Assembly (NCBI GenBank): GCA_021324915.1
Contig: JAJPIC010000002.1
Span: forward strand, 1-38,261
Origin: Beijerinckiaceae bacterium
Lineage (GTDB): Bacteria; Pseudomonadota; Alphaproteobacteria; Rhizobiales; Beijerinckiaceae
Length of the DNA stretch: 38,261 bases
Reading direction: 5' to 3'
Below the pieces are notes generated by a model. The model searched no databases, was not told the origin of the DNA, and saw only the letters and a program-made list of their open reading frames with translations. Both the position numbers and the translations under genes were made by a program. Numbering within the stretch: position 1 is the stretch's first letter; every line of letters starts with the position of its first letter. Below are positions 1 through 8,343 of this stretch, piece by piece.

Positions 1-255
1 GGAGAATTGAGAGGATTTGTCCCTAGTACGAGAGGACCGGGATGAACGTACCTCTGGTGGACCTGTTGTGGCGCCAGCCGCAGTGCAGGGTAGCTATGTA
101 CGGAACGGATAACCGCTGAATGCATCTAAGCGGGAAACCGACCTCAAAACGAGTTCTCCCTTAAGAGCCGTGGAAGACGACCACGTTGATAGGCCGGGTG
201 TGGAAGCGCAGCAATGCGTGGAGCTTACCGGTACTAATCGCTCGATCGGCTTGAT
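1..255 (+). rRNA. rrl: 23S ribosomal RNA, 3' end (partial)
   Basis: The window opens inside domain VI of 23S rRNA. The sarcin-ricin loop core AGTACGAGAGGACC is at 26-39, and the conserved tail TACCGGTACTAATCGCTCG is near 226-245. The 5' part lies outside the window. The 3' end is placed at about 255 by similarity to alphaproteobacterial 23S ends and could be off by several bases. Open frames crossing this region on both strands are not genes. Confidence 0.96.
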
Positions 256-330
256 CGCTCTCATTATCAATGCTTGGCGACATGGCGCTTGCTATCGTCG
301 TCTGACCAGTTTGCTTCCTGCCTTTCGCCG

Positions 331-446
331 GCCTGGTGACTCTTGCGAAGTGATAAGACCCGATCCCATCCCGAACTCGGCCGTCAAACGCTTCAGCGCC
401 AATGGTACTATGTCTCAAGACCTGGGAGAGTAGGCCGTTGCCAGGC
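331..446 (+). rRNA. rrf: 5S ribosomal RNA
   Basis: The 116-base segment has complementary ends: GCCTGGTGAC at the 5' side pairs with GTTGCCAGGC at the 3' side. Inside is the conserved loop CCCGATCCCATCCCGAACTC (359-378), and near the 3' side is TGGGAGAGTAGG (423-434). It follows 23S by about 75 bases, the normal rrn order. The ends are set by the terminal helix and may be one or two bases out. Confidence 0.95.
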
Positions 447-478
447 CTGCGAAGGGCAGCCTCAATCGCAATCAAGAT

Positions 479-516
479 AGAGAACGGACGACGGAACATT
501 CCGCCGTCCGTTCTCT
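479..516 (+). other. Long hairpin between 5S rRNA and tRNA-fMet
   Basis: A 17-base arm at 479-495 pairs with 500-516 with one mismatch around a 4-base loop. No T-tract follows, so a processing stem between 5S and the tRNA is as likely as a terminator. Confidence 0.6.
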
Positions 517-533
517 GTCGCCTATATGTTTAT

Positions 534-610
<77 letters not shown>

Positions 611-630
611 AATCTGCAAACGGATACTTG

Positions 631-660
631 GAAAAGAGCGCTCCGCGGAGCGCTCTTTTC
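631..660. terminator. Strong bidirectional terminator at the end of the rrn operon
   Basis: A perfect 30-base palindrome, GAAAAGAGCGCTCCG followed by its reverse complement, ends in CTTTTC. It lies 20 bases after the tRNA. It also lies 3 bases beyond the stop codon of the convergent molybdopterin oxidoreductase, so it can serve both transcripts. Confidence 0.85.
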
Positions 661-663
661 GTT

Positions 664-2727
664 TCAGATCGCACATTCTCTGTCGCCAGCTGTCTGCCGC
701 GCCCTGGCTCTCGCGCTGAGCCGCGCCTCGACGGCATGAACGCATGAACTCTCGCCCATATCGGCCTTCTCGCCGGGGTTCAGCACATTGACATTGGCGC
801 GCGCGGCCTCGAATTTCGGCCACCGCCCCTTGTGCACCAGCGCCACGCCGCGCGGCACATCGGCCGAAAGCCGCACGACGACCGGCAGCGTGCCGGTCGC
901 ATTCTCGAGCACCGCCTCAGTGCCGTCGGCGAGCGCCAGCATCGCCGCGTCCGCCGGATTCACCAGCGCCGGCGCGACGCCGAGCCGTCCTCTGATCTTG
1001 CCGTCATTTCCATAGCTCGAGTTGAGCTGCCATTCCGAGGCGGGCGAGAGCACGCGCAACATGCCGCTTTCCGCGGATTGATCGGCATGAGGTAGAGGCG
1101 CGTAAGGATGGCCGGCCTCGCGCGCCCGTTCCGAGGCGATTTCAATCCGCCCGCTCGGCGTCGGGAAGACGAGATCGGCAAAGGGGATGAGCGGGACTTC
1201 CGGCATCGCGGTGCCGCGCGCCGCAAGCCCTTCGAAATCGAGCCCGAGGCCGGTCTCTTCGAGAAGCACGCGCAGGATCTCGTCATCCGGCTCGTAAAGC
1301 TCTGGTTCCTTGAAACCCATGGCGGCGGCGAGGCGGCGGAAGATTTCCTGATTCGGCAAAGCCTCGCCAACAGGGTCGACGACCTTGCGCTGGACCGAGA
1401 CCGCATTGTGGAAATAGGGCAGCATCAGATCGTCGAACTCGAGGAAGCTCGCCGCCGGCAGGACGTAGTCGGCATAATCGGTTGTGTCCGTCGCGAAGAT
1501 GTCGAGCGCGACATGCAGAAGATCCTCGCGTTCGAGCGCGCGGCGCAGCGCCGCCTGCTGCGGGCTCGACGCGAGAATATTGTTGTTCCAGCAGAAGAGC
1601 GCCTGGGCGCGGCCGGGATCGGCGAGCGTCTGCGCCAAATCCATGTGGCTGAGTGTGGGCAAGCCGTCGCGGGCGAGCTCGGGCTTTGTGACGTAATCGA
1701 GATCGACGCCGCGTGTCGCGGGACCATTGAGATAGAGCACCCCTGCTCCGGCTCGGCCGATATTCCCTGTCGCGGCGACGAGCGCCAGGGCAGCGCGGCA
1801 CGCATTGCCGCCCATCTTCTGGCGCTGCATGCCCTGGCCGAGCCACATCAAGGACGGGCCGCGGCCATAGACCATGGCCGCCTCGCGAATGAGCGAGGCC
1901 GGCACGCCGGTCAGCGCCTCGCCGCGTTCGGGCGTCATGGCCCGCACGCCTTCTTCGATGGCGCTCCAGCCGAATGTGTGAGCGTCGAGGAAATCGCGGC
2001 GCAATAATCCCGCTTCCTCCACCGCATGGATCAGTGCGAAGGCGAGTGCCGCATCGGTGCCCGGCCGAAGCTGCAGGAAGAGATCGGCTGCCTTGGCGGT
2101 CGGATGGGCGATCGGATCGATGACGATTTTGATGCCGGGCGCCTCGGGGAGCCAGGATTGGTGAATATGCGGCGCCGAAGAATACGGATTAGCGCCCCAA
2201 ACCAGGATGGAGGCGGCGGCCGAGGCGGTGCGCGGATCGAAGCCGATCATCGAGGTGCCAAGCGTATAGCCCAAAGCCTCGTGGCCGGCCTTGTTGCAGA
2301 CCGTATCGGGATCGACCTCGGTGGCGCCGAGCCGGCGAAAGAAGCGCAACGGAAAATTGCCGGCGATGACCGAGCAGGTGCCGGTATAATGGGTGTGCAG
2401 CACGCTCGAGGCGGGATGGGTTTCGAGCAGGCTTTGAAGCCGTGCCGCGATTTCCTTTATGGCCTCGGCCCAGGAGACCGGCGCGAAATGTCCCGTCCCC
2501 TTGCCCCCGATCCGCTTCAGCGGAGCGTTCAGCCGCGCGGCGGGATCGAGCCAGACACCATTATAGGCGATGGAACATTTGCCGCAGAGGCTGCCGCGGC
2601 TCAGGAAATGATCGGGATCCCCTTTGACGGAGCGAATCCGCCCGCCCTCGACCATCACCGAAATGCCGCAACTATCGTAGCAGTCGCGCGGACAGGTGGT
2701 TTTGATCTCAGTCCTTTCGCTGCGCAT
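664..2727 (-). CDS. Molybdopterin-dependent oxidoreductase (DMSO reductase family)
   Basis: A 687-residue catalytic subunit of the bis-MGD molybdenum/tungsten enzyme family. The N-terminus carries a [4Fe-4S] motif with Cys12, Cys16, Cys20 and Cys48 (CPRDCYDSC, then SRGSLCGKC). A Cys in the segment DTVCNKAGHEAL is a candidate metal ligand. Later segments such as WLGQGMQRQKMGG and the C-terminal dinucleotide-binding fold (LRVLSPASEWQLNSSYGN onward) fit the family. The start is ATG at 2727 because GGAGGTG lies a few bases upstream; the longer frame to 2859 lacks such support. No Tat signal is seen, so it is probably cytoplasmic. No iron-sulfur, membrane or MobA-type chaperone gene is adjacent, so partner and substrate are unknown. 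Confidence in the family is high, in the reaction low. Confidence 0.9.
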   Translation of the reverse strand: MRSERTEIKTTCPRDCYDSCGISVMVEGGRIRSVKGDPDHFLSRGSLCGKCSIAYNGVWLDPAARLNAPLKRIGGKGTGHFAPVSWAEAIKEIAARLQSLLETHPASSVLHTHYTGTCSVIAGNFPLRFFRRLGATEVDPDTVCNKAGHEALGYTLGTSMIGFDPRTASAAASILVWGANPYSSAPHIHQSWLPEAPGIKIVIDPIAHPTAKAADLFLQLRPGTDAALAFALIHAVEEAGLLRRDFLDAHTFGWSAIEEGVRAMTPERGEALTGVPASLIREAAMVYGRGPSLMWLGQGMQRQKMGGNACRAALALVAATGNIGRAGAGVLYLNGPATRGVDLDYVTKPELARDGLPTLSHMDLAQTLADPGRAQALFCWNNNILASSPQQAALRRALEREDLLHVALDIFATDTTDYADYVLPAASFLEFDDLMLPYFHNAVSVQRKVVDPVGEALPNQEIFRRLAAAMGFKEPELYEPDDEILRVLLEETGLGLDFEGLAARGTAMPEVPLIPFADLVFPTPSGRIEIASERAREAGHPYAPLPHADQSAESGMLRVLSPASEWQLNSSYGNDGKIRGRLGVAPALVNPADAAMLALADGTEAVLENATGTLPVVVRLSADVPRGVALVHKGRWPKFEAARANVNVLNPGEKADMGESSCVHAVEARLSARARARQTAGDRECAI

Positions 2728-2898
2728 GGCCCACCTCCTCACCTCGCTTTCCGAGCGAGCAAAGTGGACACGAAGGCTAACACCAGGCGCCTGTCGGTGA
2801 AAAGAGTTTCCTGAACGGAAATGCGAAACGCCGAGCGCTTTGGTGCCAATCGGGACCAATTGAAAAGCGCTTCGGGCGAGGACGGCGCCCAGCCGGAC

Positions 2899-3579
2899 CT
2901 AGAATTTCGCGCCGCGCCTGGGATCGTCCGGGGCCAGTTTCTCGAACCAGTCCCGCGTGACGACGCCAAACGCATAGCGGCGCCGATAGTGCAGAAGATC
3001 CGGCCGGAACCCTGCCCGCTGGCAGCCCTTCAACGACGCGATATTGTCGTGATCGACAAAAGTGAGCACGCTGCGCGCGCCGAGATCGCGCGCATGCTCG
3101 GCGATCAAAGCCATGGCCGCGGGCATGATGCCGAGGCCGCGATAATTCGGCGGCGTATAGGCATTTTCGACCAAGGCCTCGCCGGCTTCGAGCGGCGGAA
3201 AGCCGCCAAGGGCACGGATGAAGCCGCTATCGCGCGTCCCGAACAGCCATTGGACATAACATGGCGCGTGGTTGCGTGAATCGATTGCCACGAAACCGCC
3301 GCGCGCACCCCGCGCCACGAACGCGAGCCGATGCGCGATATCCAATCTTTCCTTGAGGTCCGCACCATCGCTCGAGAACAGCGCGGCAAGATCGCTCTCC
3401 TGCAATGGGCGCACGGAGATTGGAATCTTGGCGCTCGGCTTCTCGAACGGCTGATCGAGGTCGCGGCGAAGACCAAAGCGGGTGAATTCGGTGTAAAGGC
3501 CGAGATTGAGCCTGCCGATAACTTGCGTTCTGATCCGAGCCGGCCGGCTCAAAGGCTCTATCGTCCCTACGTGGGTCAC
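2899..3579 (-). CDS. GNAT-family N-acetyltransferase
   Basis: A 226-residue protein with a GNAT fold in its C-terminal half. The acetyl-CoA binding motif is NYRGLGIMPAAM, followed by the late segment DHDNIASLKGCQRAGF, in which Asn and the AGF turn are typical. The N-terminal ~80 residues are not recognised. The start is GTG at 3579, with AGGGAG about 9 bases upstream. It lies upstream of the molybdopterin oxidoreductase on the same strand with a gap of about 170 bases, so co-transcription is possible but unproven. The acceptor substrate cannot be inferred. Confidence 0.8.
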   Translation of the reverse strand: MTHVGTIEPLSRPARIRTQVIGRLNLGLYTEFTRFGLRRDLDQPFEKPSAKIPISVRPLQESDLAALFSSDGADLKERLDIAHRLAFVARGARGGFVAIDSRNHAPCYVQWLFGTRDSGFIRALGGFPPLEAGEALVENAYTPPNYRGLGIMPAAMALIAEHARDLGARSVLTFVDHDNIASLKGCQRAGFRPDLLHYRRRYAFGVVTRDWFEKLAPDDPRRGAKF

Positions 3580-3796
3580 GTCTTTGCTCCCTGGCTCCTA
3601 GGAGCTTGCGCTGCACCCCTCGCTCCGCGCTCCGCTTTGACATCGGCCCGCCTCCCAAGGCAGGACCGGGAATTTCGGCAATATTGAATAAAACCTTATC
3701 GCGCCACGCCAAAATCCAACCGCGGTTAACGGGTGGTTAATCGGATCGGCGAAAGAAGCGCGGCCTCGCCGCGAATCCAAAAATTCTCTCCGTTCA

Positions 3797-3823
3797 TGTC
3801 ACGCGCGGCTTCGCTGCCTCGTC
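3797..3823 (+). promoter_or_regulatory. Putative ECF41-type promoter
   Basis: TGTCACG at 3797-3803, exactly 16 bases, then CGTC at 3820-3823. As I recall, the promoter described for ECF41 sigma factors is TGTCACA-N16-CGTC. Transcription would start near 3830, a short distance before the first gene of the operon that encodes an ECF41 sigma factor, which suggests autoregulation. Confidence 0.7.
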
Positions 3824-3852
3824 TTAAGTCGCGAGGCGATCATGAGGCGATC

Positions 3853-4275
3853 ATGCGGAGCTTGGCGGCGGCGATACTCGGTCTCGGCCTGGCGGCAAAC
3901 GGCATTGTCATGCTGGCGGTTCCGTCCGACTGGTACGCGTCAATCCCAGGCGTGAGCGGTACCGGCCCGTTCAATGCGCATTTCATACGCGACATCGGTG
4001 CCGCTTATCTCGTTGCCGGTTCTGCGCTCGCCTGGTTCGCGCTGCGGGGCACCGCGCGCCCGGCTGCTCAGGCCGCGGCGGGTTTCCTCGCCCTCCATGC
4101 CGCAATTCACATCTGGGACGCCGCGGCCGGCCGGGAACATGTCCATCAATTGATCCTTGCCGACGGCGCCCTCGTGCTTCTGCCTTCGCTGCTTGCGATT
4201 TGGATCGCCTGGCCGTTGTCAAAGATAAGGGAGAAGAGCAATGCTCAAATGGTTTCTGCGCCGCTGGATCGATAG
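3853..4275 (+). CDS. Small integral membrane protein of the ECF41 operon
   Basis: A 140-residue hydrophobic protein with about four membrane spans: residues 3-22, the stretch around RDIGAAYLVAGSALAWFAL, QAAAGFLALHAAIHIWDAA, and LILADGALVLLPSLLAIWIA. The start is ATG at 3853, with GAGGCG just upstream and the candidate promoter 30 bases before it; the longer frame from 3733 would begin upstream of that promoter. It overlaps the next gene by 35 bases, so the two are probably translationally linked. I do not recognise a characterised family. Context suggests a membrane component of the response controlled by the sigma factor two genes downstream. Confidence 0.75.
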   Translation: MRSLAAAILGLGLAANGIVMLAVPSDWYASIPGVSGTGPFNAHFIRDIGAAYLVAGSALAWFALRGTARPAAQAAAGFLALHAAIHIWDAAAGREHVHQLILADGALVLLPSLLAIWIAWPLSKIREKSNAQMVSAPLDR

Positions 4276-4795
4276 ATTCGAACGCACCTGGAATTATGAT
4301 GCGAGCTATTTGCGCGATGTTCTCGATGCGGATCCGCGCGCCATGCTGATGTTCAGCAAAGCCGCAGCCATCGGACGCTATTGCAAGGATGTGCCCCTCG
4401 CCGCGTTTAGCGCGGCCGGACTCGTCGGCTCGATGGCGGAAGATTGCGGGCCCTGCACTCAGCTCGGCATCGACATGGCGCAACAAGGCGGTGTCGATCC
4501 GGCGATTTTGCGGGCGGTCGTGGCGCGCGACTTCCGCGCCATGCCGGACGATGTCGCGCTGGCGGTTCGGTTTGCCGATGCGAGTCTTGCGCATGCGCCG
4601 GAAGCCGATGGGCTGCGCGAAGAGGTTGTGCGCCGCTGGGGTAAGCGCGCGCTCGTCTCGCTCTCTTTCGTGCTCACGGCCGCGCGCCTCTACCCGACGC
4701 TCAAATATGCAATGGGCCACGGCAAGTCCTGCACGAGGCTCACGATCGGCGGGCAGACGAGCCCCGTCCTGCACGAGGTGACGAAAGCGGCATGA
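4241..4795 (+). CDS. AhpD/carboxymuconolactone decarboxylase-like protein
   Basis: A 184-residue, mostly helical protein with the redox motif Cys69-Gly-Pro-Cys72 inside SMAEDCGPCTQLGIDMA, the position of the active-site CxxC in AhpD-like proteins. The His that usually follows the second Cys in AhpD is not seen, so peroxidase-partner activity is uncertain. The start is ATG at 4241 after AGGGAGAAG. It overlaps the sigma gene by ATGA (4792-4795). Carboxymuconolactone-decarboxylase-like proteins are among the classic neighbours and targets of ECF41 sigma factors (the 'COE' genes), which supports both calls. Confidence 0.82.
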   Translation: MLKWFLRRWIDRFERTWNYDASYLRDVLDADPRAMLMFSKAAAIGRYCKDVPLAAFSAAGLVGSMAEDCGPCTQLGIDMAQQGGVDPAILRAVVARDFRAMPDDVALAVRFADASLAHAPEADGLREEVVRRWGKRALVSLSFVLTAARLYPTLKYAMGHGKSCTRLTIGGQTSPVLHEVTKAA

Positions 4796-5661
4796 CGGAC
4801 GATGCTTCGTCTTTCGAAACCCATCGGCGCGCCTTGACCGGCCTTGCCTATCGCATGCTCGGCTCGCGTACGGAGGCAGAAGACGTGGTCCAGGACGCCT
4901 ATCTGCGCTGGCATGGCGCGGAACGTGACACAATCCAAGAGCCGCGCCGCTATCTCGGCACGATCGTGACGCGGCTCTGCCTCGATCGGATGAAGTCGGC
5001 GCGGGCGCGGCGCGAAATCTATGTCGGACAATGGCTCCCCGAACCCGTCATCGAAGAGGGCTTCGATCCTGCGGAGGCCGGCGATCTTGCGCACGATCTT
5101 TCGATCGCGCTGATGCTCACGCTCGAGCGCCTCTCGCCGCTCGAGCGCGCCGCCTTTCTGCTCCACGACGTCTTCGGCCTGAGCTTTACCGAAGTGGCCG
5201 AGGCGCTCGGCCGCGAGGAAGCCGCTTGCCGCCAGCTCGCCACGCGCGCGCGTGTCCATATCGAGGCGGGCCGGCCGCGCTATTCCGCTTCGCGCGAGGA
5301 AGGTGCGCGGCTTGCGGCCGCTTTCCATGCGGCGAGCCAGACAGGCGATGTCGAGGCTTTGCGGCAATTGCTCGCTGAAGATGCGGTTCTCTATCCGGAT
5401 GGCGGCGGCAAACGCGCCGCGCCGCTCAACCCGATCTATGGCGCAGAGAAGATCGTGCGCTTCTTCGAAGGGATTGCACGCAAAAATTCGGCTTTGTTCT
5501 CGACCGAAGCGCGCGCCGCATTTGTCAACGGCCTTGCGGGCTTCGTTCTGCGCGAGCCGGACGGCGCGATCGACACTTTGGCTTTCGCGCATCGCGACGG
5601 GCAGATCGCCGCCATTTACCTCACGCGCAATCCGGACAAGCTGCGCCACGTGCGCTTCTAA
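4792..5661 (+). CDS. ECF41-group RNA polymerase sigma factor with fused C-terminal regulatory domain
   Basis: A 289-residue ECF sigma factor. Region 2 includes LAYRMLGSRTEAEDVVQDAY, and region 4 includes LERLSPLERAAFLLHDVFG and the helix-turn-helix LSFTEVAEALGREEAACRQL. A SnoaL-like domain of about 110 residues follows. All three marks of group ECF41 are visible: WLPEP at 81-85 in the linker, DGGGK at 203-207 and NPDKL at 280-284. In this group the fused domain replaces a separate anti-sigma factor and tunes activity; no anti-sigma gene is present here. The gene starts inside the stop of the CMD-like gene (ATGA), so it is translated with the operon it probably controls. The inducing signal is unknown. 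Confidence 0.93.
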   Translation: MTDDASSFETHRRALTGLAYRMLGSRTEAEDVVQDAYLRWHGAERDTIQEPRRYLGTIVTRLCLDRMKSARARREIYVGQWLPEPVIEEGFDPAEAGDLAHDLSIALMLTLERLSPLERAAFLLHDVFGLSFTEVAEALGREEAACRQLATRARVHIEAGRPRYSASREEGARLAAAFHAASQTGDVEALRQLLAEDAVLYPDGGGKRAAPLNPIYGAEKIVRFFEGIARKNSALFSTEARAAFVNGLAGFVLREPDGAIDTLAFAHRDGQIAAIYLTRNPDKLRHVRF

Positions 5662-5830
5662 GATGTGAACCGCGAGCCATCCTCCGCCGAATTGCGATCG
5701 CGGCCTTGGCTCCACCCAACGCTGCGACGGATGGCAGCAGTCCGCGCAGCATTCGCAGGCTGCACTGCAACAAAACCGGCAGGGTCGCGTTCACCGCCGT
5801 CTCTCGTCTCGGGATTGTGAAGGGCGGTCC

Positions 5831-7120
5831 ATGGCCAATTCGGCGGCTCGCAACGTCATACGCGTGAGTTCTTATTTGGTCGCAACCGCTGTTTCGCTCG
5901 TTCTCGTCACCTCCGTCGTGCCGCCGATCGTAGCCGACGAGACCGACAGAGCGGTTGTCGATGCGCCGGCGATCCTCGTTACCGCACCTGTCGCGGGCGA
6001 TATTCGATCGCTCTCGGTCAAGCCGGGACAAGGCATAGGACAGGGCACATCCATTGCCCATCTTGCCAATCCGCGAATTGATCGGACGACTTTGATCCAT
6101 CTCGAGGAGAGCACGGCGGGTACGCGCGAGCAACTCGAAGCGACGCGGCGCAAACACGAGGCCGACCTTTCCTATATTTCCCAGCTCGATTCGGAAATTG
6201 CGCGCGAGAAGGAGCAATTCGGTCATCAGATCGAAGACGAAATGACCGCGCTGCGCGCCCAAATCGAAGAGAACGAAGATCTCAGCAGGGCCAAACAGGC
6301 GATGGTCGAGCGCCACGCCAAGTTGGTTTCAAGGGGCATAGAGAGCCCCGCCGCACTGAAACCCACGGCCGCCGAACATGCCGCCGCGATGAGCAAAGCT
6401 CAATCGGCTGTCGCAGAGCTCAACGGGAAAAAAGCGCAATACGAGGCGCTGCAGCACGACATCTATGTCGGGCTCGATCTCCAACCGATCCAGGACCTCG
6501 CGCAGAAGAGGCGCGACGTCGACATAGACGCGCGCCGCGTCGCCATCGAAGAGCAGGAATATGCCGCCGATCTCACCTCGCAGAAGCAGCTCGAAGCGGC
6601 GGAACAGCAGAGGGTCGGCACGCTCGACCAATCCGACATCGTCGCGCCTTCCGCCGGCGAGGTGCTGGCCCTCATGGCGCCCCAGGGAAGCCACGTCTCG
6701 GCAGGGGACACGATCGCGACCATGGTCAATTGCAAGAAGGATTTCGTGGTTGCGATCTTCTCTTATCGAAAAGGCGAGGACCTCGCCGTCGGGACATCCG
6801 TCAGGATCAAGGGTGCGTCCTTCGATCACGGGCGCATCAGCGCCATCATTCCCAAGACCAGCGACAAGGATGACGCGCGATTTGCCGTCCCCTTCCCGCA
6901 AACCGAGCGGCGTGAACTCTACGCGATCATCGATCCAGATCCTGCTGTTCCCAGTCCCTATGGGGATCTAAAAAGCGTCGATCAGCGCAACGGGCCTGCC
7001 AAGGCCTGTGACATCGGGCAATGGGTGACCGTCAGCCGCGAGGGCGGACTCATTCCCTCCATGTCGAACGTCTGGCGCAACGTTCAAAGCACCGTTGCGA
7101 TCCTGGCTGCTGCGCTGTGA
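5831..7120 (+). CDS. HlyD-family membrane-fusion (periplasmic adaptor) protein
   Basis: A 429-residue protein. An N-terminal membrane anchor (about residues 11-35) is followed by a lipoyl-like half-domain (VTAPVAGDIRSLSVKPGQGI), a long charged helical stretch rich in Glu, Gln and Ala (about 95-265, likely coiled coil), the second lipoyl half (DIVAPSAGEVLALMAPQGS) and a beta-barrel part (VGTSVRIKGASFDHGRIS). The start is ATG at 5831 behind AAGGGCGG. Its stop overlaps the next gene's GTG, and the third gene is a polysaccharide synthase, so it probably helps move a polymer across the periplasm. The arrangement recalls alginate Alg8/Alg44, but no PilZ domain is seen in this protein. Confidence 0.85.
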   Translation: MANSAARNVIRVSSYLVATAVSLVLVTSVVPPIVADETDRAVVDAPAILVTAPVAGDIRSLSVKPGQGIGQGTSIAHLANPRIDRTTLIHLEESTAGTREQLEATRRKHEADLSYISQLDSEIAREKEQFGHQIEDEMTALRAQIEENEDLSRAKQAMVERHAKLVSRGIESPAALKPTAAEHAAAMSKAQSAVAELNGKKAQYEALQHDIYVGLDLQPIQDLAQKRRDVDIDARRVAIEEQEYAADLTSQKQLEAAEQQRVGTLDQSDIVAPSAGEVLALMAPQGSHVSAGDTIATMVNCKKDFVVAIFSYRKGEDLAVGTSVRIKGASFDHGRISAIIPKTSDKDDARFAVPFPQTERRELYAIIDPDPAVPSPYGDLKSVDQRNGPAKACDIGQWVTVSREGGLIPSMSNVWRNVQSTVAILAAAL

Positions 7121-8343
7121 GACTTCGCCCCTTCCTACTCCTTGCGGTTCCGCTCATGATTTGCGCAACGGATGTCGCCACGGCTCGCGTGCAGGGGATC
7201 GATCCAAGCGCAGCTAACCTCTGCGCCAGTCTCGTGCATTCCGCCGATGCGATCGGGAGAGGGCCCGGCTTTGCCGCGAGCTATGCGCCCGGCGAAAGCG
7301 AAACGCACGTGCCGCCGGCCCTTGCGACCACGGCTTTCGTCTACGACAATGCGCTTGCCGCTATTGCGCTGACGGGCTGCGGGCAGGTTTCGCGCGCCGC
7401 CAAGATCGGCGATGCGATCCTTGTCGCGATCCATCACGACCGGACGTTTCGCGACGGAAGAATTCGCAATGCCTATAAAGCCGGCGCGATCGCCGGCACG
7501 CCTGCATTGCCCGGGTGGTGGGACGCAAGCACAAAAACCTGGGCGGAAGACGCCTACCAGGACAGTACGGCAACGGGAAATGTGGCTTGGGCGGCGCTCG
7601 CCCTGCTCACCTTGCGGCAGGCAACCGGGCATCATGCCTATAGCGACGGCGCCAAAGTTCTTCTCGACTGGATCGACACGCATACGAGTACGACGAGCGG
7701 CTATTCCGGCGGCTTTTATGGTTTCGACAACAACCAGAAGCCGCTCCTCTGGAAATCGACCGAACATAATATCGACGTCGCCGCCGCCGCGAACTGGCTT
7801 TCGGAGCTCACGCACGATCCACGCTGCCGAGAAATGTCGTCGCGCGCGCGCGGCTTCGTGGCCGGCGCCTTTGACGGCACGCATTTTCGTATCGGCGCGC
7901 TCGCGGACGGACGCCCGAATGACGCGCCGATCGTGCTCGATGTTCAGCTCTGGCCCTCGATGGCGCTGCCGGATGCGCCGGCGCAATGGCGCCGCGGTCT
8001 CTCTTTCGCCGAAGAGCGGCTTTCGGTCGATGGCGGCTTCTCTTTCAGCGGCGCGCGCGACGGGGTCTGGACGGAAGGAACGGCGCAAGCCGCCCTCGCC
8101 TATCGGGTGGCCGGCGATCAGGTCCGCGCCGCCGAAATTCTGCAACACCTGCAGAGCGCTCGCGCGCCATCCGGCCTGCTCTATGCAACGCGTGCTCCGC
8201 GGCTGGCCACCGGTCTTGCGATCGGCCCCGACAGCACGAAGCCCGACTTTTTCTATTTCCCGAGGCCGCATCTCGGCGCGACCGCCTGGGCGGCCTTGGC
8301 TGCGCTCGGTTGGGACCCCTTCACCGGCAAAGAGGTCAATTGA
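7117..8343 (+). CDS. Secreted alpha/alpha-barrel protein, putative polysaccharide-active enzyme
   Basis: A 408-residue protein. It starts at GTG 7117 (GTGA overlap with the adaptor gene), which gives a clean signal peptide (RLRPFLLLAVPLMICA, cleavage near ATA-RVQ); a start further upstream would not. The mature part has regular helix pairs with Gly/Ala/Trp-rich turns (TAFVYDNALAAIALTGCG, STATGNVAWAALALLTL, WTEGTAQAALAYRVAG, HLGATAWAALAALGW) as in (alpha/alpha)6 toroid glycosidases, lyases and epimerases. The segment WKSTEHNID is a candidate active-site strip. I cannot name the family. Its position between an adaptor and a glycosyltransferase suggests trimming or modification of the polymer in the periplasm. 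Confidence 0.75.
   Translation: MRLRPFLLLAVPLMICATDVATARVQGIDPSAANLCASLVHSADAIGRGPGFAASYAPGESETHVPPALATTAFVYDNALAAIALTGCGQVSRAAKIGDAILVAIHHDRTFRDGRIRNAYKAGAIAGTPALPGWWDASTKTWAEDAYQDSTATGNVAWAALALLTLRQATGHHAYSDGAKVLLDWIDTHTSTTSGYSGGFYGFDNNQKPLLWKSTEHNIDVAAAANWLSELTHDPRCREMSSRARGFVAGAFDGTHFRIGALADGRPNDAPIVLDVQLWPSMALPDAPAQWRRGLSFAEERLSVDGGFSFSGARDGVWTEGTAQAALAYRVAGDQVRAAEILQHLQSARAPSGLLYATRAPRLATGLAIGPDSTKPDFFYFPRPHLGATAWAALAALGWDPFTGKEVN

Noticed and set aside
2728-2859. N-terminal extension of the molybdopterin oxidoreductase
   Set aside because: A strong ribosome binding site precedes ATG 2727, and the Fe-S motif begins 11 residues later, as usual for the family.
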